A stretch of 64,000 nucleotides of DNA from the NCBI GenBank assembly GCA_905200945.1, contig CAJKMG010000013.1, forward strand, positions 1-64,000, read 5' to 3'. Positions 37,246-45,827 of the stretch are shown here, in pieces (position 1 is the stretch's first letter; the number at the start of each line of letters is the position of its first letter). The position numbers and the translations under genes are program-made. The notes under the pieces were generated by a model. It ran no database searches. It was given only the letters and a program-made list of their open reading frames with translations, and was not told the origin of the DNA. The stretch comes from an uncultured Akkermansia sp. (lineage in GTDB: Bacteria > Verrucomicrobiota > Verrucomicrobiia > Verrucomicrobiales > Akkermansiaceae).

Positions 37246-38946
37246 TCAATTTATTTCCGTGGAGCCGGGTTTCATTCCCACGTTCTTTTCCGTTGAGGCG
37301 GAAATTTTTTCAATAAACTCTTTTCCCTCTCTGTTTAACTTCCCATCCCCCCAGATGCTTAACAGGGTTTGATAGGTTTCCACATAGTATTTTTGCGTCT
37401 TATCCCTTTCCGTCAGCGCTTCAATGGCTCTTTGCATCACTTTGACCGAATATTTTTTCATCTTAGGTGTCCATACGGCGTGTTTTCCCTTTTGGGTCCA
37501 TAGGGACAGATGTTTTCCGGTAAAGCCCGGCTTGTATTCGGCGACGCCTTTGATTTCAGGACAATCCCCCACTAATCTGTTCCAGACCAGGCGGGTAAAA
37601 AGTTCTTCCGCATGGGGCGTGCAGTCGGGGCCGAGCGCGCAGACATAGAGTTCATAGGGATTCACCCTGTTTTCCCGGATATTCAGCACGCTTTTCGCCG
37701 CGTGCCAAATGAGATTGTGCTCATTGGGCATCGCTTGAGCCAGTTCCCTGAGCAAGGCGAGTTTTCTCCGGTCGCTGGCGTTTTTGGCCTTGATATCCAG
37801 ATAACGCTGCCACGCAGGATAATTGAAGGGATTGAATTGACGCGCTTCCCGCAAGAGCAACTCCACATGTTCCTGTTTTTGTGTACAGAAGGACAGATAA
37901 TACGTTAAAGCCGATTCTTCCGCATGAGGATGATGAATGAATGAATCGTAAGCTGTCACCAGTTGAACAGGGCCTTGCCAGGGAATCTGAGCGCCGCCGC
38001 TGGCCCAATTCCAGCCGCCGAGATTGTTGCCGATTTGCCAGTGGCCATTGGGGTGTTTCCATACGAAGGCGCAGTGTCCCGGCTGTCCAATCGGGTAAGC
38101 GGGAACTCCTTTGGAACGCAGGAATCCAGCCGCGCCTTTGGAGACGGCGCCGCATACTCCTCCGTATTCCGTGTAAAGTTTCAGCGTGATGGGTTTGTGG
38201 TCATAAAAAGCGCTTCCGGCATGGACGCTGACGCCTTTGTCATTCTTTTTACGGTAGGGAATGAATCCGGGAAATCTGCTTCCGGCTTTCTCCGGCCTGA
38301 TTTTTTTCCCTGCGATAAATTGCTGTGCCCATGCCAGATCTTCAAGACCTTCTTTTCCCCGGAATACGATGGCCCATTCCCAGGGTTGCAAGGTTTCTGC
38401 CTGTGGATAGCATTTGGCGTGGTGATGAGAATCCCGGTAGAAGTTAAATTTGGCGATGCATTCTTCAGGAGGAAAGATGTTTGCGACAAAGCCGGCTCCC
38501 AATGCCATGCTGAGTTCAACAGGATTGAGCTTCTGAGCGCTGGTAGTCCAGATTTGGTAAAAAACGGAAAGAGTACTTTTGCCGGCTGGACCAGATTGGG
38601 CGAGCATGTTGAATACTTCCGGGTGGCTGGAAAGCCATTTCCTGAAGACCTGATCCTTGAGTTCCTCCTGAGTGAAAGGTTTCCCTCCTTCGGCAGTATT
38701 GAAAAACTGGTGCAGGCAGCACAATGCCGCCACTTGAGGGGATTGAATCAGTTTTCGTATTTTGTCGGAGGTAAGCGGGCCGGAATCAAGCCGGCTGCGC
38801 AGGACTTCCCGGATTTTACCGGCAATGAAGGAGGACCGCCCTGAAGAAAGCAGTGTTTGTATGTCTGCTTCAGATGAAGCCAGCGTGCCAAAGCTCTCTA
38901 TAGACATGAGCATGCTGAAGAGGAAAAGCCAGAGGATGTTTTTCAT
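37246..38946 (-). CDS. Exported transglutaminase-like protein
   Basis: A 566-residue protein with a signal peptide (about 1-23). In the middle (about 270-330) is a papain-like/transglutaminase-core pattern: GGVCGAVSKGAAGFLRSKGVPA supplies the candidate Cys nucleophile and its helix, and IGQPGHCAFVWKHPNGHWQIGNN supplies the candidate His and Asn/Asp partner. Around it are long helical stretches with no hallmark. Such domains act as proteases, peptidases or cross-linking enzymes. The protein would be in the periplasm or outside. It is the first gene of a tight three-gene operon. The fold assignment is by motif only; the catalytic residues remain unproven. Confidence 0.65.
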   Translation of the reverse strand: MKNILWLFLFSMLMSIESFGTLASSEADIQTLLSSGRSSFIAGKIREVLRSRLDSGPLTSDKIRKLIQSPQVAALCCLHQFFNTAEGGKPFTQEELKDQVFRKWLSSHPEVFNMLAQSGPAGKSTLSVFYQIWTTSAQKLNPVELSMALGAGFVANIFPPEECIAKFNFYRDSHHHAKCYPQAETLQPWEWAIVFRGKEGLEDLAWAQQFIAGKKIRPEKAGSRFPGFIPYRKKNDKGVSVHAGSAFYDHKPITLKLYTEYGGVCGAVSKGAAGFLRSKGVPAYPIGQPGHCAFVWKHPNGHWQIGNNLGGWNWASGGAQIPWQGPVQLVTAYDSFIHHPHAEESALTYYLSFCTQKQEHVELLLREARQFNPFNYPAWQRYLDIKAKNASDRRKLALLRELAQAMPNEHNLIWHAAKSVLNIRENRVNPYELYVCALGPDCTPHAEELFTRLVWNRLVGDCPEIKGVAEYKPGFTGKHLSLWTQKGKHAVWTPKMKKYSVKVMQRAIEALTERDKTQKYYVETYQTLLSIWGDGKLNREGKEFIEKISASTEKNVGMKPGSTEIN

Positions 38947-39182
38947 AAGGTATGAAAGACAGTCTTAAATGCATGGCAACATAAATTGAAAAAATGTCAA
39001 TAAAATATGATTTTTTTGAATATGAAAAATACATTTCATATTTCGCTTTTATATCAAAATGATATTGACGGCAAAAGGATTTTTTCAAATGGAAAATTGG
39101 GGTCATTGGCTCTGAGAGACATTGGATTTTCGGAGCCGAATCCGGGATGATTTTTGTGTCTATCCCTCCCGCAAGATGATGA
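38947..39182. promoter_or_regulatory. AT-rich promoter region with inverted repeat
   Basis: Upstream of the three-gene exported operon. It is strongly AT-rich at 38980-39080. A perfect 7-bp inverted repeat with 6-bp spacer, TATGAAA-n6-TTTCATA, lies at 39021-39040, about 75-95 bp before the operon start. It may be an operator. The part near 39130-39180 holds nothing clear. Confidence 0.45.
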
Positions 39183-39218
39183 AAACGGGGTTCCATTCGG
39201 AAAAAGAATGGAACCCCG
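39183..39218 (-). terminator. Terminator of the AspT-like gene
   Basis: A perfect 12-bp stem (GGGGTTCCATTC/GAATGGAACCCC) with 7-nt loop, followed on the minus strand by TTTTC. It lies 57 bp past the stop of the antiporter gene and ends its transcript. Confidence 0.85.
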
Positions 39219-39274
39219 TGCTGAAGCGGTAAAACAGAGATAATAGTTTTCAGGTCAGATGATCTCTGCCATTG

Positions 39275-40888
39275 TCAAATTCCCACCACGCCGCCGATGG
39301 TCTGGATGATGACCTTGGCGACGATGGTCATCAGGATAAGGGCTACGGGATAGGCGGTGGCGTAGCTGACCACGGGGGCCTGGGAGTCCGTCTTGCTGGC
39401 GATGGCTCCCAGGGCCGGGGTGGAGGTCATGCCGCCGCAGATGCCGCCCAGGCATTCCAGAATGTTCATCTTGAAGACTTTCATGCCCACGAAGTAACCG
39501 GCGAACATGCCGGAGCAGGTGACGATGACGCCCATGATGAAGACGGCCGCGCCGTGGGTGGCTACCGTATCCACCAGGTCCGCTCCGCCCTTGATGCCGG
39601 CGTCAGCCAGGAAGAAAACCAGCCCCAGATCCTGCAAAAGAAGGCGGGTGGGGCGTGGGATATAGCCGACGATGGGGCCCAGCCGTCCGAAGTGGCCGAG
39701 CAGCAGGGCGACGATGAGGGGGCCTCCCGCAATACCCAGGGAGATGCCCGCGCCGTTGCCGAGGCTGAAGTTGACCAGACCCAGAATGATGCCCAGGGAG
39801 AGGCCGAAGCCCAGGGAAAGCAGGTCCGTCTGGTTCATGTCCTGGCTGCGGTGGCCGATTTTGTCCCCGTATTTGGTAAGGTTTTCCGGGGTCCCCACCA
39901 CGGTCAGCACGTCGTTGCGTTCCAGTGTGGTTTCCCCCGTGGGGACGAAAGTGAAGCCCAGGCGGGAAATGCGGGAGATAATGATACCGTCCGTACGCAG
40001 GGTTTTCAGGTCGCGGAGCTTGTGCCCGGCATAGTTCTTGTTTGTCAGAATCAGTTTGCGGCGCTCCTTCTGGGAGTCCATGGGGTAGGGATTGTCGCAT
40101 ACTTCCCCCAGAAAGGCGATGTCGTGGGGCATGGTGTCGCTGTTGCCCACGATGAGGACTTCCGTTCCTTCCCGGAACGTGTCTTCCGGAGTCAGGGGCA
40201 TCAGCCTGTCGTTGCGAACCACGCGGGTGACCATGCAGTGCAGGCCGTCCAGCAGCTTGCAGTCCGCAATGTTCTGGCCTATCAGGTTGGGCTGTGTGAC
40301 GCGGACAAGGCGGGAAATGATGCTGACTTCCTGCCTGGAATGCATGGCTTTGGCCTCCTTGTTGAGGTCAAAGCGCAGCAGGCGCGGCAGGAGCTGGACG
40401 AAAAGGACCACGCCCACCACGCCGAACGGATAAGCGATGCCGTAACCGATGCTGACGCCGCTTCCGGAGGCTCCCGGCAGGCTTTCCGTGGCGGCCGCCA
40501 GCGCCGGGGTGCTGGTGCATGCGCCGGCAAAGATGCCGGAAGAGATTCCCGCGGGAACTTTGAACCAGATGCCGAAGAGGCAGGTGAATAACGCTGACAC
40601 TCCTACAATCACCGCAGACATGATGGCCAGTTTGCTGCCCTGTTTGGCGATGGCGGAGAAGAAGCGGTTGCCCGCGCTGAGGCCCACGCAGTATACAAAG
40701 AGCGCCAGACCCAGCTGCCCTACGCCGTCGGGAGTGGCCAGGCGGTAGTGGCCGGCGGCCAGCGCCACGAAAAGAACGCCGGAAAGGCCCAGGTTCAGTC
40801 CGTATATTTTAATGCTGCCGAGAGCGATGCCGAAAAAGATGATTCCAAAGAGAACCAGGGTGTTGTGTTGGAGCAGGATATCAAACAT
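39275..40888 (-). CDS. YidE/AspT-family aspartate-alanine-type antiporter
   Basis: A 537-residue inner-membrane protein with two homologous hydrophobic halves (about 1-180 and 370-537), each of four to five helices, around a cytoplasmic stretch of two TrkA-C (RCK-C) domains at about 195-360. The second half contains the family motif of repeated small residues, AGGPLIVALLLGHFGRLGPI, and the ending GGICGGMTSTPALGAI. The paired AspT/YidE domain is typical. AspT exchanges aspartate for alanine, and other members may move succinate-like dicarboxylates; the substrate here is unknown. Its position beside a DASS carboxylate transporter and a two-component pair suggests carboxylate exchange. A terminator follows at 39183. 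Confidence 0.88.
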   Translation of the reverse strand: MFDILLQHNTLVLFGIIFFGIALGSIKIYGLNLGLSGVLFVALAAGHYRLATPDGVGQLGLALFVYCVGLSAGNRFFSAIAKQGSKLAIMSAVIVGVSALFTCLFGIWFKVPAGISSGIFAGACTSTPALAAATESLPGASGSGVSIGYGIAYPFGVVGVVLFVQLLPRLLRFDLNKEAKAMHSRQEVSIISRLVRVTQPNLIGQNIADCKLLDGLHCMVTRVVRNDRLMPLTPEDTFREGTEVLIVGNSDTMPHDIAFLGEVCDNPYPMDSQKERRKLILTNKNYAGHKLRDLKTLRTDGIIISRISRLGFTFVPTGETTLERNDVLTVVGTPENLTKYGDKIGHRSQDMNQTDLLSLGFGLSLGIILGLVNFSLGNGAGISLGIAGGPLIVALLLGHFGRLGPIVGYIPRPTRLLLQDLGLVFFLADAGIKGGADLVDTVATHGAAVFIMGVIVTCSGMFAGYFVGMKVFKMNILECLGGICGGMTSTPALGAIASKTDSQAPVVSYATAYPVALILMTIVAKVIIQTIGGVVGI

Positions 40889-41008
40889 AAAGACGGTTAG
40901 CGGTTTTGTTCCCTTCCTTGGCGCAGAGCAGGGGAATGCCCGTCACGGATGAGAATGCGTGCGTTGAGAAAGCGGAGGGAGAGGCGTGGCAGGTATCTTC
41001 CAGCCCTG

Positions 41009-41488
41009 TCAGTTTCTCCGCAGGTAATCCAGCAGAGTGGCCTGATCCAGGCAGGACATATAAGGCGTATGGTCGATGCCCTTTTCCATGATGAACCTGG
41101 TCAGCAGTTTGCGGGCGGTCGCAAGGAGAACGGCGGGATCCCAGGGCTTTTCCAGATAGTTGTCAATGTGCGCGTCATTGACGGCCTGGATGGTGTCCGC
41201 GTGGGTGGCCTGACCGGTCAGCAGGATTTTGCGTGTCCCGGCAAAACGGTCGTCTTTGGCGATGCCTCCAAGCAACTCTACTCCTGAACCTCCCGGCATG
41301 ACGTGGTCGGAAATAATCAGTCCCGTCAGTTCTCCGTCCTGGTCGAATTCTTCCAATAGCTCGCGGCATTCGGATGCGGATTCCACCCCTTCCAGGCGGA
41401 AGCAGGAATTCAGCGGACGAAGGTCGCGCAAAACGCTGTCCAGGACTTCCGGCTGGTCGTCCACGCAAATGATGTTAATTTTTTCCAT
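41009..41488 (-). CDS. Receiver-domain response regulator
   Basis: A 159-residue protein with a single receiver domain and no DNA-binding output domain. The acidic pocket is at Asp10/Asp11 (IICVDDQPEV), the phosphoacceptor is Asp61 (LIISDHVMPGG), the switch Thr/Ser is in LLTGQATHADT and the conserved Lys is in LEKPWD. The C-terminal 40 residues are a helical tail. The start overlaps the end of the histidine kinase gene by 14 bp, so they are translated together. A stand-alone receiver may act on another protein, or be one step in a phosphorelay. The HDOD/HD-type partner or other output is not in the immediate neighbourhood. Confidence 0.9.
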   Translation of the reverse strand: MEKINIICVDDQPEVLDSVLRDLRPLNSCFRLEGVESASECRELLEEFDQDGELTGLIISDHVMPGGSGVELLGGIAKDDRFAGTRKILLTGQATHADTIQAVNDAHIDNYLEKPWDPAVLLATARKLLTRFIMEKGIDHTPYMSCLDQATLLDYLRRN

Positions 41489-42917
41489 GATTGTTGATGG
41501 TTGGTATGACTATCGTAAAAACAGTATGGCCTGGAACGCTCTCCAGGCGGATGCGGCCGCCGTAGCTGTCCACAATGCGCCGGACGATGGTGAGCCCCAG
41601 CCCCAGGCCGAAGGAAAGACCTTTCTTTTTGGTAGTGAAGTTGGGACGGAAAATTTTTTCATGCAGGTCCTTTGGGACACCGGGGCCGTTGTCTGTGACG
41701 GAGACCAGAATTTCACGGGTGGTATGGGATGTCTGGTCCTTGCTGCTGATTTTTTCCACCCGGCATTCTACGTGGATGGAAGGGTTGGGGGTATTTTCTA
41801 TTTTCAGCGCGTCGCAGGCGTTCTGAAGCAGGTTGATCCAAATTTGAACGAGCTCCGTCATATCTGCGAAGATGCCGGGCACGGAGTCTCTGGGGGGCAG
41901 GACCATTTCAAAATCAACGCCGCGCAGACTGGACTTGACCAGAGCAACAGCTTCCGTAAGGGAGTCCGTCACGTTTACGCCTTCTTCCCGTCTGGTGTTG
42001 CCTCCTCCCAGCAGGCGAACGGAACGGACAATGGCTGTAGCATGCCTGACAGCCAGTTTCATATCGTGCAGGTCGTGTCCCAATTCCCAATAAGGGAGGT
42101 TTTGTTCCAGCTGGCTGAGGAATGGCTTGTTCAGCAGCTCCGGCTGATTCTGTATATCCGGAATCAGGGCCAGGGCCTTGGCCACGTCCTGGGAAAGCCC
42201 GTAATTTTTTTCAAACTGGCGCGCCAGCCTGCGCTGTTCGGAAGTGGATGCGGAGGAAGCCCCTTCCAACCCTTTGTTGTACAGGGTGTAGCGGAAGGCG
42301 TTTTCCTGGCGGAACATGTTGTCCAGGGTTTCCAGAACAAAGTCTGTTTTACGGGACAGGACTCCCAGGGAGTTGTTGAGTTCATGGGCTATTCCGGCGG
42401 ATAACTGTCCCAGGGTGGCGGCCATTTCAGAACGGTGGAGCATCCGCAGCGCTTCTTCCTTTTCCGCAGTGCGGTCAAAGACGCGGGTATTGCGCGCCGC
42501 CAGTTCATGGACAATGGCGGGAACAAACTGTTCCAGGAGCGTGCCGTAGTGTTCCACGTCCACGGCAGGGGTGGCGGTGTCGATATAGGCCAGTTCCAAA
42601 TCAGTTTCCGCAATGAGATCGGAGGAGCTGCGGAACCATCCGGAAAAGAAACTCTGCACTCCCAAATAGTCTCCGGGACCGGCCCGGAACGCCTTGTAGA
42701 TTTTGTGGGAAGTGGAAGCTGTTTCCGGGTCTTCTTTAACGACGTGGCGGTAGGAAACCACGCTGCCGGATAAAATCAGGTAAAGCCTTTTGTTCTGTTC
42801 CCCCTGGCGGACGACGCTGTTTCCCCTGCTGATGGCAATAATTCGGTCCGGATCGGAGAAGTACGCCAGATTGATGCGTTTTAGTTTTTTCTGGAATTCT
42901 TCCTGTTCAATGATCAT
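41475..42917 (-). CDS. Sensor histidine kinase with N-terminal cyclic-nucleotide-binding-like domain
   Basis: A 480-residue soluble kinase. I chose the ATG at 42917 (MIIEQEEFQKK) because the upstream 14 residues are not typical. Residues about 15-140 form a CNMP/CRP-like beta roll (ISRGNSVVRQGEQNKRLYLILSGSVVSYRHVV) which may bind a nucleotide or other small ligand. A helical linker leads to the phosphoacceptor H-box SAGIAHELNN, followed by the ATPase domain with the N-box QIWINLLQNACDAL, DNGPGVP and GLGLTIVRRI. No membrane segment is seen, so the signal is cytoplasmic. It overlaps the response regulator gene. Together they lie between two carboxylate-type transporters and probably control one of them, by inference. 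Confidence 0.9.
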   Translation of the reverse strand: MIIEQEEFQKKLKRINLAYFSDPDRIIAISRGNSVVRQGEQNKRLYLILSGSVVSYRHVVKEDPETASTSHKIYKAFRAGPGDYLGVQSFFSGWFRSSSDLIAETDLELAYIDTATPAVDVEHYGTLLEQFVPAIVHELAARNTRVFDRTAEKEEALRMLHRSEMAATLGQLSAGIAHELNNSLGVLSRKTDFVLETLDNMFRQENAFRYTLYNKGLEGASSASTSEQRRLARQFEKNYGLSQDVAKALALIPDIQNQPELLNKPFLSQLEQNLPYWELGHDLHDMKLAVRHATAIVRSVRLLGGGNTRREEGVNVTDSLTEAVALVKSSLRGVDFEMVLPPRDSVPGIFADMTELVQIWINLLQNACDALKIENTPNPSIHVECRVEKISSKDQTSHTTREILVSVTDNGPGVPKDLHEKIFRPNFTTKKKGLSFGLGLGLTIVRRIVDSYGGRIRLESVPGHTVFTIVIPTINNHGKN

Positions 42918-42984
42918 AGGGCGCTTTTCCCGTTGATGTTGGCCATGCCGGGGCAACATGTCCCGGCATGGAACATTACCTTAC

Positions 42985-44724
42985 TTAAAAAGCATGGCAT
43001 TGGGCAAGAATCATCATCATGACGTAGGTTAAAATCATGCCCAGGATGCCCAGGATGACGCCGGAAACGGCCATTCCCTTGGAGCTGACCAGGCCGGTGG
43101 CATAGGCCAGGGCGTTGGGGGGGGTGCTGATGGGAAGGCTCATGCCCAGGGAGGAGGCGAAGGCCACGGATACCAGCAGGGCGGTAACGCCGCCCAGGGG
43201 GGCCAGGTTGTCACCCATGTTGACGCCGACAACGGCGATAATCGGAATGAGCAGGGAGGCCGTAGCCGTATGGCTCATGAAGGTGGCCATGAACAGGCAG
43301 ATGATTCCCGTACCCACCATGAGCGGGAAGGGGGACCATTCGGCAAAGGGAATGGCGCCGATCAGGTTTTTTGCCAGTCCGGTGTCTTGCAGGGCCAGCC
43401 CCAGGGCAAAGCCGCCGGCTACCAGCCAGAGCACGTCCCAGCCCATTTTCTTCAAGTCTTCCTTGGTGATGGTTTCCGTAATGGCAAAGACGGCGATGGG
43501 AATCATGGCGATGGTATTGGAGTCCAGCCCGTGTACTCCCTTGCCCGTTACCCACAGCAGGACGGTAACGGCAAAGGTGACGTAAACGATAATGGCCTTG
43601 GGGGTTCTCAGGAATTTCCCTCCCACCTGCAGTTCCAGTTTCTTTTGGGAGATGGGGAACAGCCACAGCAGGAGAAGCCATGCAATCAGAATCATGACGA
43701 TGACGAAAGGAATGCCGAACATGAGCCATTTGCCGAAGGAGACGTCCAGCCCCATACCCTGCAGCGCCTTCAGCGCGATTGCGTTGGGGGGCGTGCCGAT
43801 AGGCGTTCCAATGCCGCCGAGGTTGGCGGCGATGGGGATGGCCAGGGCAAAGGCGGCGCGGCCTTTGTCTTCCGGAGTGAACAGGGCCAGCACCGGCGTC
43901 AGGATGGCGAGCATCATGGCGGCCGTAGCCGTGTTGCTCATAAACATGGAGAAAAGAGCCGTTACGGACATCAGCCCCAGAAGTACGAATTTGGGATTGG
44001 TGCCGAAGGGTTTTAAAAGTACTTTGGCCAGGTTCATGTCCAGCCTGTATTTGGTTGCGGCCGCAGCCAGGAAAAAGCCGCCCAGGAAAAGCATGATGAT
44101 GGGATCCGCGAAGGTGGCCATCGTGGATTTTTGCTGCATGGTGTTGACAAATTGCAGCCCCTGGATGCGCGCGGTTATTTCCTTGCTGTACAGGCGCCCG
44201 GCCGCGGTCTTGAGCTGGGCGGCTATGGATTCCTGCCCGGCGGCTTCTTCCGTTTTTCCTTCACGGGACAGTTCCTGTGCGTTCAGATCTATTTTTTCAT
44301 AAGCGTCCATGAGCTGGAACCCCAGGGTCATCCTCACTTCTTCCGCGTCCAGCTTGGTTTTCTTATTTAACCGGTTTTCGACATTTTCCTTCAATTTGTC
44401 GACTACCTCCGGATTGATCCCTTTGCCTATGGCGTCATCCAGAATGGAGGATACCGCCGCCTTGTCATAGCGCTCCGGCATCAAGAATGAGAGAGAGCCG
44501 TTGGAGACGCACAGCAGGGACAGGGTAATGACCATCACGGAGGTGGTCCAGATAGGGATGGGTTCCAAAATCCAGAAGAGCGCCGCCATGACGAACATGG
44601 CGATGACGCGGATTTCAATAGGGCTTAATTGGATTCCCCATGAAGCGAAAGGCAGGAAGAAGACGACTCCTGCGGCGGCCAGGCTGATAGCTGCCTTGAG
44701 CAGCTTGTTTTGGGTTTCACTCAT
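42985..44724 (-). CDS. DASS/SLC13-family sodium:dicarboxylate-type symporter
   Basis: A 579-residue transporter of about twelve helices. The two repeated SNT-type motifs of the family are visible: FMSNTATAAMMLAI and FMSHTATASLLIPI, with NLGGIGTPIGTPPNAIAL between them and LPISTPPNALAYATG near the end. Between the first helices (about residues 85-200) there is an extra soluble insertion of about 110 residues, Glu/Lys/Asp-rich and helical, which ordinary members lack. DASS proteins take up or exchange succinate, malate, citrate or related carboxylates; in a fermenter excreting succinate and propionate it may export. The insertion may be regulatory. It is the first gene of the minus-strand block with the histidine kinase, response regulator and AspT-like antiporter. 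Confidence 0.9.
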   Translation of the reverse strand: MSETQNKLLKAAISLAAAGVVFFLPFASWGIQLSPIEIRVIAMFVMAALFWILEPIPIWTTSVMVITLSLLCVSNGSLSFLMPERYDKAAVSSILDDAIGKGINPEVVDKLKENVENRLNKKTKLDAEEVRMTLGFQLMDAYEKIDLNAQELSREGKTEEAAGQESIAAQLKTAAGRLYSKEITARIQGLQFVNTMQQKSTMATFADPIIMLFLGGFFLAAAATKYRLDMNLAKVLLKPFGTNPKFVLLGLMSVTALFSMFMSNTATAAMMLAILTPVLALFTPEDKGRAAFALAIPIAANLGGIGTPIGTPPNAIALKALQGMGLDVSFGKWLMFGIPFVIVMILIAWLLLLWLFPISQKKLELQVGGKFLRTPKAIIVYVTFAVTVLLWVTGKGVHGLDSNTIAMIPIAVFAITETITKEDLKKMGWDVLWLVAGGFALGLALQDTGLAKNLIGAIPFAEWSPFPLMVGTGIICLFMATFMSHTATASLLIPIIAVVGVNMGDNLAPLGGVTALLVSVAFASSLGMSLPISTPPNALAYATGLVSSKGMAVSGVILGILGMILTYVMMMILAQCHAF

Positions 44725-44802
44725 GAATAATAGCTGGTAATATGGTTGGCGGGCGGAAGGGTACTTCCCGATTTTACAAATAGAAACTTTTATTTAAAAA
44801 AA

Positions 44803-45555
44803 TCATGTCAGAGGGGACGGCTGCCGTTTCCCGGAGCTGGAGCCGGGAGCTTTCTCCGTGATGGGAAAATTGCGCAACCCTATGGGGATATGCGTGTTTA
44901 GCAGAGATAAGTCAATCATCCGTTCGGGAGCGCCGATTTGGCCGAGTGTTTCCCCTGTATTAAAAAAATTCTGAAGGTAGTAGGTTCCTCTATAGCCGCG
45001 CGACGTCAAATCCCCGCTGATCTGGTTGATTTCCTTTTCCCCGAGAAGGCCAGAGTGGATTGTCGTTCGAACCTCAAACGGGAAATTTCTGTTGATCAGA
45101 TAATCCAGCGTTTGAGTGAAGCAGGGGAATAAATCCGGACGCCCGGTAATGGAGCCGAACAGTTTTTCCGGCGCTTTGTAATCCAGGGCAATATAGTCGC
45201 AAAGCCCTTCCTCCACCAGCGTTTTCACCACGCCGGGCCGGGTGCCGTTGGTGTCTATTTTTATTGCGAAGCCAAGCTGCCGTATATTGCGGCAGATAGG
45301 GATAAGGTCGGGACACAGCGTGCACTCGCCTCCGGACAGAACCACCCCATCCAGAAATCCCACCCGATCTCTGAGAAAATCAAGATAGTCCGTCCGGTCT
45401 CCGGCAGGAGAATCCGTTCCCCTCACCAGGGAGACGTTGTAACAGTACTGACAAAACAAATTACAGCCTCTCAGCCAGAAGATGCAGGCCACCTTGTTTG
45501 GAAAATCCAGCAAGGTGAGCGGCGTGATGTCTGCTATGCCCCGACCCGTTCCCAT
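44803..45555 (-). CDS. nrdG: Anaerobic ribonucleotide reductase activating protein
   Basis: A 250-residue radical-SAM enzyme. The cluster motif is CNLFCQYC (CX3CX2C) near residue 31, with the GGE-like block VVLSGGECTL. It generates the glycyl radical of NrdD by abstracting hydrogen from the conserved glycine, using SAM. It is encoded 26 bp downstream of the glycyl-radical ORF, at the end of the nrdD operon. The sequence is somewhat longer than the shortest NrdG proteins and of a length seen in the long class. The substrate of activation here would be Gly25 of the small ORF. Function is by family and position. Confidence 0.93.
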   Translation of the reverse strand: MGTGRGIADITPLTLLDFPNKVACIFWLRGCNLFCQYCYNVSLVRGTDSPAGDRTDYLDFLRDRVGFLDGVVLSGGECTLCPDLIPICRNIRQLGFAIKIDTNGTRPGVVKTLVEEGLCDYIALDYKAPEKLFGSITGRPDLFPCFTQTLDYLINRNFPFEVRTTIHSGLLGEKEINQISGDLTSRGYRGTYYLQNFFNTGETLGQIGAPERMIDLSLLNTHIPIGLRNFPITEKAPGSSSGKRQPSPLT

Positions 45556-45581
45556 CGACTTCGCATATGTTGTTGGGAGAA

Positions 45582-45776
45582 TTATCGCGGCTGTTCCGTT
45601 TGGGCGGAGCAGGAGCAGGGGCGGCCCGGTTCCACGAAGTGGACGCGGTCATGGAACTCGCCCTGTTTGCCGGCGTTGAAAGTTTCTACAGGGCGGTGAT
45701 AGCCCATGACGCGCGTGTAAACGGTGCAGCGGGTCCGGTCCTGTGCGTATTTGCTTAATATTTCCTGTTTGGTCAT
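45582..45776 (-). CDS. Separate glycyl-radical domain of class III ribonucleotide reductase
   Basis: A 64-residue protein matching the C-terminal glycyl-radical segment of NrdD: CTVYTRVMGYHRPVETFNAG, with the radical glycine at Gly25 in VMGY and the family ending FNAGKQGEFHDRVHF. E. coli NrdD has this as part of one chain (RRVCGYLG...FNAGKQEE as I recall). Here it is a separate ORF starting at ATG 45776. It is in the same frame as nrdD and separated from it by a TAA stop and 17 codons. It would complete the active site in trans and be activated by NrdG. The tail after VHF (VEPGRPCSCS...) is unlike the family and may be untranslated-like sequence. Confidence 0.85.
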   Translation of the reverse strand: MTKQEILSKYAQDRTRCTVYTRVMGYHRPVETFNAGKQGEFHDRVHFVEPGRPCSCSAQTEQPR

Positions 45777-45827
45777 TGTCGTATTAATGGTTGGGTTTGA
45801 AGTCGGGAGCCTATTGGAAAAGGGATT

